From: Phycisphaerales bacterium UBA1161
GTDB taxonomy: Bacteria > Planctomycetota > Phycisphaerae > Tepidisphaerales > Tepidisphaeraceae
NCBI GenBank assembly: GCA_002311745.1
Contig: DBZL01000033.1
Location: 1-64,000, forward strand
DNA: 64,000 nucleotides
Direction of reading: 5' to 3'
Position 1 is the first letter of the stretch, and each line of letters begins with the position of its first letter. Positions 33,473-42,400 of this stretch are shown here, in pieces. The position numbers and the translations under genes were made by a program. The notes beneath the pieces were generated by a model, which made no database searches, had not been told where the DNA came from, and saw only the letters and a program-made list of their open reading frames with translations.

Positions 33473-34007
33473 TGCTGTCGTTCCCCTTGAGGTTGGCGAT
33501 GATCTCCTGCGTCTGCGCTTTATAGATCCACCCCGTGGTTCCATCCGCGAACGGCATCGACTGGTTGTTGGCCACCATCGAGATCGTGTTCAGGCCGCTG
33601 ACGGGATTGGTCGGCATCTGGCTCAGATACGGCCCGTAGGGATAGGCGGGCGACGGCTGGGCAGTGGTGTTGCAATTGATGTCCGAATGCAGCGTCATCT
33701 GGTCGACAAACGCCCCGGCCGTCGGGGTGGCGATGGCATTGCCGCCCGGGTAGCCGGCCGGAACGTCCTGGTGCTGGGCCTTGAAGACGACGATCTGCGT
33801 GCGTAGGTAGCGCAGCTCGTCCTTGAGGGTGTTTTCGCGTGCCTCCTGGCTGGCGCTGGTGAACTGCGGGATGACCACGGTGGCCAGGATGCCCAGGATC
33901 ACCACCACGATCAGGATTTCCACGAGGGTAAATCCGCGGACGTGTGGTGCTGTTGGGCGCGAAAAAAGACCGCGCCGCAACCGCGGCGGGTCCCTCGGCT
34001 TCGACAT
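33447..34007 (-). CDS. GspG-like pseudopilin, copy 2
   Basis: 186 aa from ATG 34007 (AGGG 5 bases upstream; frame open to 34085). Pilin motif VRGFTLVEILIVVVILGILATVVIPQFTSASQEARENTLKDEL with Glu5. The conserved QFTxASxxAR and LRYLRTQI helix and a Pro-rich middle (AYPYGPYLSQMPTNPVSG) match GspG-type subunits that use the YGPYL...PxNP signature. Related to the upstream copy at 34135-34608 but clearly diverged, with a longer leader of about 24 residues. Confidence 0.87.
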   Translation of the reverse strand: MSKPRDPPRLRRGLFSRPTAPHVRGFTLVEILIVVVILGILATVVIPQFTSASQEARENTLKDELRYLRTQIVVFKAQHQDVPAGYPGGNAIATPTAGAFVDQMTLHSDINCNTTAQPSPAYPYGPYLSQMPTNPVSGLNTISMVANNQSMPFADGTTGWIYKAQTQEIIANLKGNDSSGTPFASY

Positions 34008-34134
34008 GAAAGCCCTGCTCGCCACGTGGGAGCCTCTACAAGTCCTCCGCGGGAGCCCGCCCCCGCTTTGATTTTCATCCTCCAAAGCCCGAGGGCGGAT
34101 TGATCCATCCGCCCTCGGCTCGAGCCGTCACAAC

Positions 34135-34608
34135 CTAGTAGGACGCGACCAACGAACCGGCGGCATCGGACGTGCCTTGAATCTGTCCCGTCGCCGTCGG
34201 GGCCCCGCCTTGGTAGTCATAGATAAACCCGGTTCCCGTGGTGACCGCGGCGCCCGTCGCCTGGGGTGCCTTGTCGATGACCGTGCTGTAGCCGTTTTCC
34301 GGGTTGACCGGCGCCGTCTGCATGTACGGACCGAACGTCTGTACCGGGTTGCCCCAGGTGCTCGTCTGCGTAAACGGCGTCCAGTCCTTTACCAGGTTGG
34401 GCAGCAGGTCGCCGTGTTGCAGCTTGTACAGTTCGATCTGGCTGCGGAGCGTTTGCAGCGTGCTGGCCAGACTGCTGTTGCGGGCATCGGAGCTGGCATT
34501 GGTGAACTGCGGGATGACGATCGCCGCCAGGATGCCCAGGATGATCACCACGATCAGAATTTCCACCAGGGTGAAGCCCCGGCGGCAGGATCTTCGAAGT
34601 GCGGACAT
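34135..34608 (-). CDS. GspG-like major pseudopilin, copy 1
   Basis: 157 aa. Leader MSALRRSCRRG, then FTLVEILIVVIILGILAAIVIPQF with Glu5, followed by TNASSDARNSSLASTLQTLRSQIELYKLQHGD and the signature FGPYMQTAPVNPENG. First gene of the five-pilin operon; GGAGG 8 bases before the ATG is the best ribosome site in the cluster, consistent with the major subunit. The longer frame upstream lacks a ribosome site. Confidence 0.9.
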   Translation of the reverse strand: MSALRRSCRRGFTLVEILIVVIILGILAAIVIPQFTNASSDARNSSLASTLQTLRSQIELYKLQHGDLLPNLVKDWTPFTQTSTWGNPVQTFGPYMQTAPVNPENGYSTVIDKAPQATGAAVTTGTGFIYDYQGGAPTATGQIQGTSDAAGSLVASY

Positions 34609-34740
34609 TGCATGACCTCCAAAGTGGTTTGCTGACACCTCACCGTCGCGGCACGCGCCGCTGGGCGGTTGTGTCGGCGGGTCGTCGCCTTTTGCGGGGC
34701 GCTGGCGCCGCCGGCATTCTCTCCAAATCGCGGCCGTCTC

Positions 34741-34790
34741 GGCCGAAAACACGGGGCCATCGCCCCGCGGTGCGCGGCCTCCTTTCGGCC
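34741..34790. ncRNA. Nested stem in the pseudopilin operon leader (unassigned RNA structure)
   Basis: Perfect 8-bp outer stem GGCCGAAA/TTTCGGCC with an inner 6-bp CGGGGC/GCCCCG hairpin, about 135-180 bases before the GspG-like start on the minus strand. Structure is seen in the sequence; being an RNA element is inferred. Confidence 0.3.
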
Positions 34791-34861
34791 CAGTCGCCGC
34801 TTCGGCGCTGCCGCTTGGGCTTGGCCGTCCTGGCTTGGCCCTTGGGACGTCGCGTCGCTAG

Positions 34862-34895
34862 CTGACGGATCACCCCGATATTACCGGTCCGTCAG
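34862..34895. repeat. 8-bp perfect inverted repeat with inner CCG/CGG stem
   Basis: CTGACGGA and TCCGTCAG flank an 18-base loop that itself contains CCGATATTACCGG. Could be a protein-binding operator or an RNA hairpin upstream of the pseudopilin operon. Confidence 0.4.
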
Positions 34896-35408
34896 TCATG
34901 TGGATCGAACGCCCTGCACGGGCTATCCGACCCACAGGGAATACGACATCCCCGTCATCGACGCGCGGCGCGAGCGACTTAACTCGCCCCGTTTGCCCAA
35001 ACCGCTTGTTGGATCACCAGCGGCGGGCGCGCTGAAGCGGCTACTGAGGCCTGTTAGGACAAGGTGGGACCGATAAGAGGTGTCAGGACCGGCCAGGGAG
35101 AACGGCGCGCACTGGGCGCGTTGACCTGCCATCTGAGCATCCTTTCGGCAACGTCCTCGATCCCGACCCACATCACCGTCGGGACCGGATGTTTTGCGCA
35201 TCACCGGCGGAAACTGCCCGGCCGATGAGCCCGGCGGCCACGAGCCGCCGAGCGCCGCCTTGCGGCGGCTTAGCCCTTGTCAGGGATCCTCATTCGCCCG
35301 GCTCGGCGCCGCTTGCGCCAACGCCGGCCGGACGTTTGTGATCTACGATTCGTTTGACCCGGAGTCAAATGGGGAAAGATGTGCGGAGGCTGAAGGGTCC
35401 CATATCAA

Positions 35409-36317
35409 TCAAGTCTCGATTTCCAGGCTGATATCCAGTGCCGCCGCCGAGTGCGTAATGGCCCCCACGGAGATTCGCTCGACGCCGGTCAGGGCGATGG
35501 AGCGGACCGTCTCCAACGTGACGCCGCCGCTTGCCTCCAACGCCACCTTCGCCTTTTTCCCGGCCCGGTCGCGCAGCTCCACCGCCGATTGCATCTTCGG
35601 ACAATCCATGTTGTCCAACAGAATCACCTGAACGCCATCGACTTTGAGAACCTCGCGCAACTGTTCCAGGCTGTCCACCTCGACCTCGATCAGCCGCTCG
35701 GGCTGTTCGGAGTGGCTCTGGCTGACCGCCCGCGCCAAAAAGGCCGCCAAGTCCTTCAACGCAACGCCCGCCAGGTGATTGTCCTTGGCCAGGAGCCCAT
35801 CGAACAACCCCGTGCGATGGTTCATCCCCCCGCCGCAGCGCACGGCGTACTTGTCCAATACGCGCAGACCGGGGAGGGTCTTGCGTGTGTCGTAGATCTT
35901 CGCTGCCGTTCCTTCCACGCGGCGTACGAAGCGGTGCGTCTGCGTCGCCACGCCGGACAGGTGCTGCACAAAGTTCAGGATCACCCGCTCGGCCGACAAC
36001 AGCGGCTGCAGCGGCCCGCGGATGCGCAGCAGCGGCAACGTCCGCGTCTCGCTGAATCGAGCTTCGATCACGTCCAGGTGGAATCCCGGGATCGGCTCGA
36101 CCCGCAGACGCTCGTCGTACACGCGGCAGATCATTTCGACGATCGGCAGCCCGCAGGTGACGCCGGTCTCCTTCTGCACCAGCGTCCCCACGCCCACCGC
36201 GTCCGGACCGATCAAGAGCCGGCTGGTGAGGTCGTCCTGCCCCAGGTCCTCCCGCCGCGCAAGCTGGATGATCTGGTTGATCTGTTCAAACTTCGGAAAC
36301 TGCGACGACATACTCAT
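35409..36317 (-). CDS. nadC: Nicotinate-nucleotide pyrophosphorylase (carboxylating)
   Basis: 302 aa, usual length. Makes nicotinate mononucleotide from quinolinate and PRPP in NAD synthesis. Visible signatures: REDLGQDDLTS, GLPIVEMICR, ERVILNFVQHLSGVAT, YDTRKTLPGLRVLDKYAVRCGGGMNHRTGLFDG with the quinolinate-binding Arg/Lys/His, VEVDSLEQL, ILLDNMD and LEASGGVTLETVR. RBS GGAG before the ATG. Downstream of uvrB (34-base gap); a second NAD gene, nadD, lies 12 kb away. Confidence 0.95.
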   Translation of the reverse strand: MSMSSQFPKFEQINQIIQLARREDLGQDDLTSRLLIGPDAVGVGTLVQKETGVTCGLPIVEMICRVYDERLRVEPIPGFHLDVIEARFSETRTLPLLRIRGPLQPLLSAERVILNFVQHLSGVATQTHRFVRRVEGTAAKIYDTRKTLPGLRVLDKYAVRCGGGMNHRTGLFDGLLAKDNHLAGVALKDLAAFLARAVSQSHSEQPERLIEVEVDSLEQLREVLKVDGVQVILLDNMDCPKMQSAVELRDRAGKKAKVALEASGGVTLETVRSIALTGVERISVGAITHSAAALDISLEIET

Positions 36318-36351
36318 GGCGAATCTCCGGCCGGCGCTGGCAGCGATGCTT

Positions 36352-38424
36352 TTACGTCGTCGAGCGCTTGCGGCGGCCTTGGAACTTCGGCTGCCAGATC
36401 TTCACGCCCTGATCCGACTCCGTCACCTCCGGCTCCCAACTGCGTCCGCTGCGAATCACCGGCAGGCCCTTCATTTCGTTGATCTTGTCGCGAAGCTGGG
36501 CCGCCCGCTCGAATTCCAGATTCTTGGCGGCTTCCAGCATCTCCTCCTCCAGCAAGCGGATCAGCTCGACCTGATCGTATTGCTCCTGGCCCTGATGAAT
36601 CACTTCCTGGACGGTGCGGCGGGCCTTCATCTCCGATTCGATGCCGGTGCGGATCGCCTTCTCGATGGTCTTGGGCGTGATTCCGTGCTCGGCGTTGAAA
36701 CGGAGTTGGAGCTGCCGCCGGCGGGCCGTTTCGTCGATCGCCTTTTGCATCGCCGCCGTCACCTGGTCGGCGTAGAGGATCACCTTGGCGTTGACGTTGC
36801 GCGCCGCCCGGCCGATCGTCTGGATCAGCGACGTTTCGCTGCGCAAGAATCCGGCCTTGTCCGCGTCGAGGATCGCCACCATCGACACCTCCGGCAAGTC
36901 CAGCCCTTCGCGCAGCAAGTTGATGCCCACCAGCACGTCGAATTCGCCCTTGCGCAGATCGGTGAGAATTTGGACGCGCTCCAGCGTCTGGATTTCGCTG
37001 TGCAGATAGCGCCCGCGAATGCCGGCTTCCTGGATGTAAGCGCTCAGATCCTCGGCCAGGCGCTTGGTCAGCGTGGTCACCAGGACGCGCTCGCCGGAGG
37101 CGGCACGCTCCTTGATTTGCTCCAGCAGATGCGGCACCTGGCCCTGGGCCGGATGCACCACGATCTCGGGGTCCACCAGGCCCGTGGGGCGGATGACCTG
37201 CTCGACGATCTCGCCGCCGGTTTTTTCCAGCTCGTATTTCCCCGGCGTGGCGGAGACGAAGACCACCTGTTTCCACATCTGCTCGAATTCCTCGAACCGC
37301 AGAGGCCGATTGTCCAGGGCGCTGGGCAGGCGGAAGCCGTGCTCCACCAGCACCTCTTTGCGATGGCGGTCGCCGTTGTACATCGCGTGCAACTGCGGCA
37401 GCGTCACGTGCGATTCGTCGATGATCAGCAGAAAATCCTTGGGGAAATAGTCGATCAACGTGTACGGTTTTTCGCCGCTCTTGCGGCCGTCCAAATGCCG
37501 GCTGTAGTTTTCGATCCCGCTGCAGAAGCCCACCTCCAGCAGCATCTCCAGGTCGTACTTGGTGCGGGCCAACAGGCGCTGCGCTTCCAGCAGCTTGCCT
37601 TCGCCGCGCAGTTGCATCACCCGCTGGTCCAGCTCTTGGCGGATGGAGCGTACGGCATCGTGCACGCGCTCTTCGGGCATCACGTAGTGCACCGCCGGAT
37701 AAATGAAGACCTGGTCCTCCTCGCGCAGCACTTCGCCGGTGAGGGGATTGATGGCGTCGATGCTCACGAGTTCGTCGCCGAACATCTCGATCCGGTAGGC
37801 GAATTCCTCGTAGGAGGGGTGCAACTCGACCACGTCGCCGCGAACGCGGAAGGTCCCGCGGCGAAAGTCGATGTCGTTGCGGGCGTACTGCAGGTCCACC
37901 AGCTTGCGCAGCATTTGATCGCGGTCGATGGCCGCGCCCTTGCGCAGCGGCAGCACCGACGCCTTGTAATCCGCCGGCGAGCCCAGACCGAAAATGCAGG
38001 ACACCGATGCCACCAGCACCACGTCGTTTCGACTGACCAGGTTGCTGGTCGCCGACAAACGCAGGCGATCCAAGTCGTCGTTTCGGCTGGCGTCCTTTTC
38101 GATGTAGATGTCGCGCTGCGGGATGTACGCCTCGGGCTGGTAATAGTCGTAGTAACTGACGAAATATCCCACGGCGTTATGGGGAAACAGCTCCTTGAAT
38201 TCCTGGTAAAGCTGCGCCGCCAGGGTCTTGTTGTGGGAGATGACCAGCGTGGGCTTATGCACCGCGGCGATGGCGTGGGCCATGGTGAACGTTTTGCCCG
38301 AGCCGGTGACGCCCATGAGGGTCTGGTATCTGCGTCCTTCCGCGATGCCGGCGGCCAGTTTTTCAATCGCCTGCGGTTGATCCCCCTGGGGCGCAAAGGG
38401 ACTTATCACTTCAAATCGACCCAT
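36352..38424 (-). CDS. uvrB: Excinuclease ABC subunit B
   Basis: 690 aa. Damage-recognition helicase-like component of nucleotide excision repair. Walker A GVTGSGKT (about 38-45), beta-hairpin with [21 protein letters not shown] (motif II), SATPG (motif III), the C-terminal helicase motifs ([39 protein letters not shown]) and the UVR domain ([24 protein letters not shown]) that contacts UvrC. A TATAAT lies only 10 bases before the ATG, so a leaderless transcript is possible. Confidence 0.97.
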   Translation of the reverse strand: MGRFEVISPFAPQGDQPQAIEKLAAGIAEGRRYQTLMGVTGSGKTFTMAHAIAAVHKPTLVISHNKTLAAQLYQEFKELFPHNAVGYFVSYYDYYQPEAYIPQRDIYIEKDASRNDDLDRLRLSATSNLVSRNDVVLVASVSCIFGLGSPADYKASVLPLRKGAAIDRDQMLRKLVDLQYARNDIDFRRGTFRVRGDVVELHPSYEEFAYRIEMFGDELVSIDAINPLTGEVLREEDQVFIYPAVHYVMPEERVHDAVRSIRQELDQRVMQLRGEGKLLEAQRLLARTKYDLEMLLEVGFCSGIENYSRHLDGRKSGEKPYTLIDYFPKDFLLIIDESHVTLPQLHAMYNGDRHRKEVLVEHGFRLPSALDNRPLRFEEFEQMWKQVVFVSATPGKYELEKTGGEIVEQVIRPTGLVDPEIVVHPAQGQVPHLLEQIKERAASGERVLVTTLTKRLAEDLSAYIQEAGIRGRYLHSEIQTLERVQILTDLRKGEFDVLVGINLLREGLDLPEVSMVAILDADKAGFLRSETSLIQTIGRAARNVNAKVILYADQVTAAMQKAIDETARRRQLQLRFNAEHGITPKTIEKAIRTGIESEMKARRTVQEVIHQGQEQYDQVELIRLLEEEMLEAAKNLEFERAAQLRDKINEMKGLPVIRSGRSWEPEVTESDQGVKIWQPKFQGRRKRSTT

Positions 38425-38433
38425 GACCGAGGC

Positions 38434-38439
38434 ATTATA
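38434..38439 (-). promoter_or_regulatory. Consensus -10 box close to the uvrB start
   Basis: Perfect TATAAT on the minus strand, 9 bases between its end and the ATG at 38424. No good -35 at 16-18 bp. If used, the mRNA would have almost no leader. Confidence 0.35.
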
Positions 38440-38453
38440 GCTCAGGAAACGCC

Positions 38454-38837
38454 CTACGGACGCGTTGCTGCGTCGCCGGGAAAGATCAGGTACGGCTCCA
38501 TGTTTTCCGCGATGGCCGGGCCGATTCCGGAGACTTGTTCCAAATCATGTGGCTGGGCAAACATCTTGCCGGGATGGGTTCGGCGAAAGTCCACGATCGC
38601 CTGGGCACGCTTGGGGCCCAGGGTGGGGATGGCGGCCAGTTCCGCGGCGCTGGCGGTGTTGGGATCGATGCGGTCGGCCAACTGACCGGCGGCCGGTCCG
38701 GCCGGCGGCTGCTCCTCGCCGATGCTCGTCCGATTCATCGCCAGGCGAATCCCCAGCGCCAACAGAATCGCCCCCAGCAGCACGATCAGCCCGCGGCGCT
38801 GCGAAGCGTTCCACAGATCGCCGGGCGATACACGCAT
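38454..38837 (-). CDS. ComEA-like helix-hairpin-helix protein
   Basis: 127 aa. One N-terminal membrane helix ([19 protein letters not shown], residues 16-34), a Pro/Ala/Glu linker, then two helix-hairpin-helix motifs: [29 protein letters not shown] and [20 protein letters not shown]. This is the ComEA architecture, the anchored DNA receptor for natural transformation in bacteria with type IV pili or pseudopili, which this genome also encodes. No comEC is in the window, so DNA uptake is a hypothesis. Confidence 0.82.
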   Translation of the reverse strand: MRVSPGDLWNASQRRGLIVLLGAILLALGIRLAMNRTSIGEEQPPAGPAAGQLADRIDPNTASAAELAAIPTLGPKRAQAIVDFRRTHPGKMFAQPHDLEQVSGIGPAIAENMEPYLIFPGDAATRP

Positions 38838-38852
38838 GCCCTTGTTCCCCGC

Positions 38853-40364
38853 TTAAGCTTTCCGCTGAAACTGATGAAACTGTTCCCGCAATTCCTGGAG
38901 CTTGTTGAACGCGGGCTTGGGTCTGAGCATATCGTCCAGCAGTCCGCCGGCGGGCACGGTGGGATTCATGTCCCCCAGGTTGCCCCAGGCGATGGATTCC
39001 ACGTACGGCTTGCTCAGGGCCATGCGATACGAGTTATCCAGCCACTCGGCCTGCAACTCCGCATCCCAGGCGCGTCTCCACCGCCCGGCCAGGTTCGGAT
39101 CCAGCTTGCCTTCGGATTGATCGTGCGGATCGGGCGCCGCTCGGCCGGGCACGCTCATGCCGGTCAGAAACACCGGCCGGCTCAGAGTCGAAAATCGGTC
39201 CAGCATGCAACTGAACTGGAACAGATCTCGCGTGTACCAACCGGGCACGGGAACGCCCATCTCCCATTCCAGCCCGAACGCCTCAAAGCTGATCCCGGCC
39301 TGCGCCACCATCTCCGCGTACAACATCGGCGGCACGCTGGCCCGGCTGCGCGAATGGTACTCGCCAAACGGATGCTTCACCGTCACCAGCGTCTTGGCCG
39401 TCGGCATCAGCGTCTTGACCTGCGCCACCAGCAGCCGCGTCAATTCGATGACCTGCTCGAAACTCAGCGTGAAGACGCTGTTGGTGTGCAGCCCGGCCAC
39501 CACGTTCCAGACCGACACCACCTTGCGGTACCGCGTCACGATCCGCTGCACCTGCTCGTAGGCCAGCTCGCGCAGCGTGTCGAAATCGTGCTCCCAGATG
39601 TACATCCAATCCGGCACTTCGCCTTCGGTCAGGTCGATCACCGGCCCGGCGACGATCGGCACTCGCTTGCGCGCCAGCAGTTCCGCCCACTCATCCACGG
39701 CCGCGGCGTCGAAGGTCTGCTCCTGCGGCTGCATCTGCTTCCAACGCATCGGCAACACCGCGTAATCAAAACTCCCCGTCGCCGTATCCTTGTATTTCTG
39801 GTTCTGCACCACCGGATCGACTTTGCAGCCGAAGATGTGCTTCACGAATCCACCGGCGGCCTTGCGGCGATTGATCAGCAGGTCGCCGTGGAAGACCGCC
39901 AACTGCTCGGACAGCTCCATGGCAATCGCCAGGGATTGATCCGCCAGCTTGGCCGCCTCCCCCGGCTCCCCAAGCCGGCCCAACGCCTCGGCAAACAGGT
40001 TTTGGCCCTCCCTGAACCGCTGGATGAACTTCTCCGCCTTGGGAAAATCGAATAAATTCCAGTCCTCCTGCTTCTGCACGATCTTCATCAGGCGGCAACG
40101 CGCCAACTCCACGTTCAGGTTGTACGGCCGATCGCGATGCTGCAGCCGCGTGGTCTCCAGGTGAAACGACCCGACGGCGCCGGTATCCCACAAAAGCGAC
40201 GCCCCCAGGGCGTGCTCGTCGCCCCGGTTGAGGATCAGCAGCCCGTCGCGAAAGAGGATCTCCGCGGCCATGGGAACGCTCTCCGGCCCCACGGCCATGG
40301 GCGCCACCGGCGTGAATTGCGTCAGCCGATGACCTTCGCGGTAGATTTCGAATTTGATCGCCAT
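38853..40364 (-). CDS. Glycoside hydrolase family 10-like protein lacking catalytic glutamates
   Basis: 503 aa from ATG 40364 (the open frame runs on to 41402 through purC on the other strand, a shadow). Residues 1-170 form a beta-rich domain; the rest follows the xylanase GH10 barrel: VLPMRWKQMQPQEQTFDAAAVDEW (family W-x-P-x-G-F-D-x-D-x-D-W region), KVVSVWNVVAG, FEAFGLEWEMG and RPVFLTGMSVPG. In active GH10 enzymes the third of these reads DVVNE (acid/base Glu) and the last reads TEL (nucleophile Glu); here the positions are NVVAG and TGM. No signal peptide is evident. It may be a carbohydrate-binding or regulatory relic of the family. Confidence 0.72.
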   Translation of the reverse strand: MAIKFEIYREGHRLTQFTPVAPMAVGPESVPMAAEILFRDGLLILNRGDEHALGASLLWDTGAVGSFHLETTRLQHRDRPYNLNVELARCRLMKIVQKQEDWNLFDFPKAEKFIQRFREGQNLFAEALGRLGEPGEAAKLADQSLAIAMELSEQLAVFHGDLLINRRKAAGGFVKHIFGCKVDPVVQNQKYKDTATGSFDYAVLPMRWKQMQPQEQTFDAAAVDEWAELLARKRVPIVAGPVIDLTEGEVPDWMYIWEHDFDTLRELAYEQVQRIVTRYRKVVSVWNVVAGLHTNSVFTLSFEQVIELTRLLVAQVKTLMPTAKTLVTVKHPFGEYHSRSRASVPPMLYAEMVAQAGISFEAFGLEWEMGVPVPGWYTRDLFQFSCMLDRFSTLSRPVFLTGMSVPGRAAPDPHDQSEGKLDPNLAGRWRRAWDAELQAEWLDNSYRMALSKPYVESIAWGNLGDMNPTVPAGGLLDDMLRPKPAFNKLQELREQFHQFQRKA

Positions 40365-40484
40365 AGGGGTGCTATCGCCGCCGCATCTTAATGGACCGCC
40401 GACGCTCCTCAAAGCGCCGTGCCGCCGCCTGTCGTCGCCAAACCGCTTTTTGCATGCCACCGGCGATTGGCTTAATCTGCGGGC

Positions 40485-41378
40485 ATGGACCAGCCGCTGC
40501 TGCAATCGTCCCTGCCGTTTCCCGTCCGCCGCGGCAAGGTCCGCGACGTCTACGACCTGGGCGAGCAGCTCCTCATCGTCGCCACCGATCGCATCAGCGC
40601 CTTCGACGTGGTCATGCCCAACGGCATTCCCGACAAGGGAAAAATCCTCACCGCGCTCAGCCTCTTCTGGTTCGAAAAATTCCGCGATGACTTCGAAAAC
40701 CACCTGATCGCCGCGGAAGTTTCGCGCTATCCGCAAGAATTGCATCCCTACGCGCAGGAGCTCTGGGGCCGGTCGATGCTGGTGAAAAAGGCCCAGGTGA
40801 TCCCCATCGAGTGCGTGGCCCGCGGCTACCTGGCCGGCTCGGGTTGGAAGGAGTACCGCGCTTCGCAAACCGTCTGCGGCATCGCCCTGCCGGCGGGATT
40901 GCGTCAGTGCGACCGCCTGGGCGAAGCGATTTTCACCCCCGCCACCAAGGAAGAATCGGGTCACGACATCAACATCAGCTACGAGCAAACCGCTGCCCGC
41001 GTCGGCGAGCCAACCGCGCGTCTGCTGCGCGACCGTACCTTGGACCTGTACAGCCGCGCCGCCGAGCACGCCCGCAGCCGGGGCGTCATCATCGCGGATA
41101 CCAAGTTCGAATTCGGGCGCCTGCCCGACGGGCGATTGATCCTGATCGACGAGGTGCTGACCCCCGACAGCAGCCGGTTCTGGCCCGCCGACCAGTACGC
41201 GCCGGGGCACGACCAGCCCAGTTTCGATAAGCAATATGTCAGGAATTACTTGGAGAAGCTGGACTGGAACAAAGCGCCGCCCGCCCCGCCGCTGCCGCCG
41301 GACGTCGTTCAAGGAACGCGCCGGCGATACATCGAGGCCTACACCCTGCTGAGCGGCCGTCAATCCCTTTGGAAATAA
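40485..41378 (+). CDS. purC: Phosphoribosylaminoimidazole-succinocarboxamide synthase
   Basis: 297 aa, the longer, yeast-like (SAICAR synthetase) form of PurC. Joins CAIR and aspartate in purine synthesis. GKVRDVYDLGEQLLIVATDRISAFDVVMPNGIPDKG at the ATP-binding N-terminus, IECVARGYLAGSGWKEY, EESGHDINISYEQ, and DTKFEFGRLPDGRLILIDEVLTPDSSRFWP are diagnostic. It overlaps the convergent membrane-protein gene by 19 bases and is divergent from the GH10-like gene. No other pur gene nearby. Confidence 0.96.
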   Translation: MDQPLLQSSLPFPVRRGKVRDVYDLGEQLLIVATDRISAFDVVMPNGIPDKGKILTALSLFWFEKFRDDFENHLIAAEVSRYPQELHPYAQELWGRSMLVKKAQVIPIECVARGYLAGSGWKEYRASQTVCGIALPAGLRQCDRLGEAIFTPATKEESGHDINISYEQTAARVGEPTARLLRDRTLDLYSRAAEHARSRGVIIADTKFEFGRLPDGRLILIDEVLTPDSSRFWPADQYAPGHDQPSFDKQYVRNYLEKLDWNKAPPAPPLPPDVVQGTRRRYIEAYTLLSGRQSLWK

Positions 41379-42394
41379 TCCCTGACCAGATCGGCCGCCC
41401 AATCGGGCACTTGGCGCCCGCCAATGCCGCCGTGGCCCGCGCCGGCTGAATCGTCATCCGATTTCCAGACGCGCACGCGCCCGTCGGCGCCCACCGGAGC
41501 AACCGTTCCGCCGCTGGCCGGTCCCTTGGACGCCCGTAGATCGGCCCGGCCCTTGCCCCCGCCGCTTTGGCCGGCGACTGAATCCTCGCTTGCCCCCGAT
41601 GACCAGATGAATCCGACCGGCGGCATGCTGGCGGGCGTCACCGCCAATCCCAAGCCGGCGCCGCGGTCGCTTCCGCCCCGCGGACCGTTGGGCCGGTCCG
41701 CGCCCCCGGAGGCACTGGCCGAATCGTCCACCGACGGCTGCCAAAAATCGCGGTGCGAGTCCTCGTTTGGCATCGCCGACCCCCAGAGCCTCGCCATTTG
41801 GCTGGCCGACGGACTGGCCACGGCGAAGGCATCGGCAGCCTCCGCCGCCTGCGAATCAGACCCCTGCGAGTTTGCAGCAGCGCCGATGGCGGCGCGCGTT
41901 TCCATGGGCTGGCTGGTCAACAATCCCAGGGTCAGGACCAGGGCCGCCGACAGACCGATGCCGCTCCACGCTCGCGCCCCCAGCCGTCTGAGGACAATCT
42001 GCGACGGCCGCAGACGCCGACAATGCTCTTGGGCCATCGCCGCCACCGCCTGGCGCCACCCAGACGCGGGGGCGTCATCCTCCGTGCAGGCCAGCAGGGC
42101 CGTACCGAGCAGATCGTGCAACCCAAGCTGGCGGTCGGCCTCCATGGCCGCCGCCAGGAGCGTCGGCCGCCGCGCCATGCCCAGGACCCATCCGCAAATG
42201 ACGCCCAAAACCAGCACGGCCGCCGCCGGCATGCCCGATCGCCCGCGCCACCAGAGCAGGGCGATCAGCGCCACCGCCGCGGCCGCCGCGATGGCGCAGC
42301 ACACGCCGATGCTCTCGGCCACGCGGACCAGCATCAGCCGCCGCCGCACGGCCTGGAGAAACTTGCGCGTTGTGGGCGGCACAGATGCAGCCAT
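41360..42394 (-). CDS. Hypothetical membrane protein
   Basis: 344 aa. Two closely spaced membrane helices (ESIGVCCAIAAAAAVALIALLWW and MPAAAVLVLGVICGWVLGMA), a cytoplasmic helical region with EADRQLGLHDLLGTALL, a third helix (GIGLSAALVLTLGLL) and a long Gly/Ser/Asp-rich tail, ending VPDWAADLVRDYFQRD. The LHDLLGTAL motif is the kind seen in proteins next to moxR-vWA clusters in planctomycetes, but no such neighbours are here. Encoded 6 bases after a TPR gene, so the two probably act together. Confidence 0.6.
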   Translation of the reverse strand: MAASVPPTTRKFLQAVRRRLMLVRVAESIGVCCAIAAAAAVALIALLWWRGRSGMPAAAVLVLGVICGWVLGMARRPTLLAAAMEADRQLGLHDLLGTALLACTEDDAPASGWRQAVAAMAQEHCRRLRPSQIVLRRLGARAWSGIGLSAALVLTLGLLTSQPMETRAAIGAAANSQGSDSQAAEAADAFAVASPSASQMARLWGSAMPNEDSHRDFWQPSVDDSASASGGADRPNGPRGGSDRGAGLGLAVTPASMPPVGFIWSSGASEDSVAGQSGGGKGRADLRASKGPASGGTVAPVGADGRVRVWKSDDDSAGAGHGGIGGRQVPDWAADLVRDYFQRD

Positions 42395-42400
42395 GGCACA

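Larger units (their letters stand above)
34609..35408. other. 800-bp non-coding region with several stable stems
   Basis: No convincing gene on either strand. The part that would be the 5' leader of the pseudopilin operon folds readily: GGCCGAAA (34741-34748) with TTTCGGCC (34783-34790) enclosing CGGGGC/GCCCCG (34752-34767), a small GCCGC-TTC-GGCG stem (about 34796-34807), and CTGACGGA (34862-34869) with TCCGTCAG (34888-34895). I checked by eye for cyclic di-GMP riboswitch, RNase P, tmRNA and SRP signatures and did not find one. Confidence 0.5.

Noticed and set aside
34700..35200. Cyclic di-GMP riboswitch, RNase P or tmRNA in the long intergenic gap
   Set aside because: Stems are present but the conserved cores of these RNAs were not found by eye on either strand; a covariance-model scan would decide.
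36314..37276. 320-aa minus-strand frame inside uvrB
   Set aside because: Out-of-register copy of uvrB codons, no ordered motif.
40365..41402. Minus-strand open frame continuing the GH10-like gene upstream through purC
   Set aside because: Arg/Gly-rich translation with no family features lying antisense to a clearly conserved purC; the recognisable domain begins at ATG 40364.
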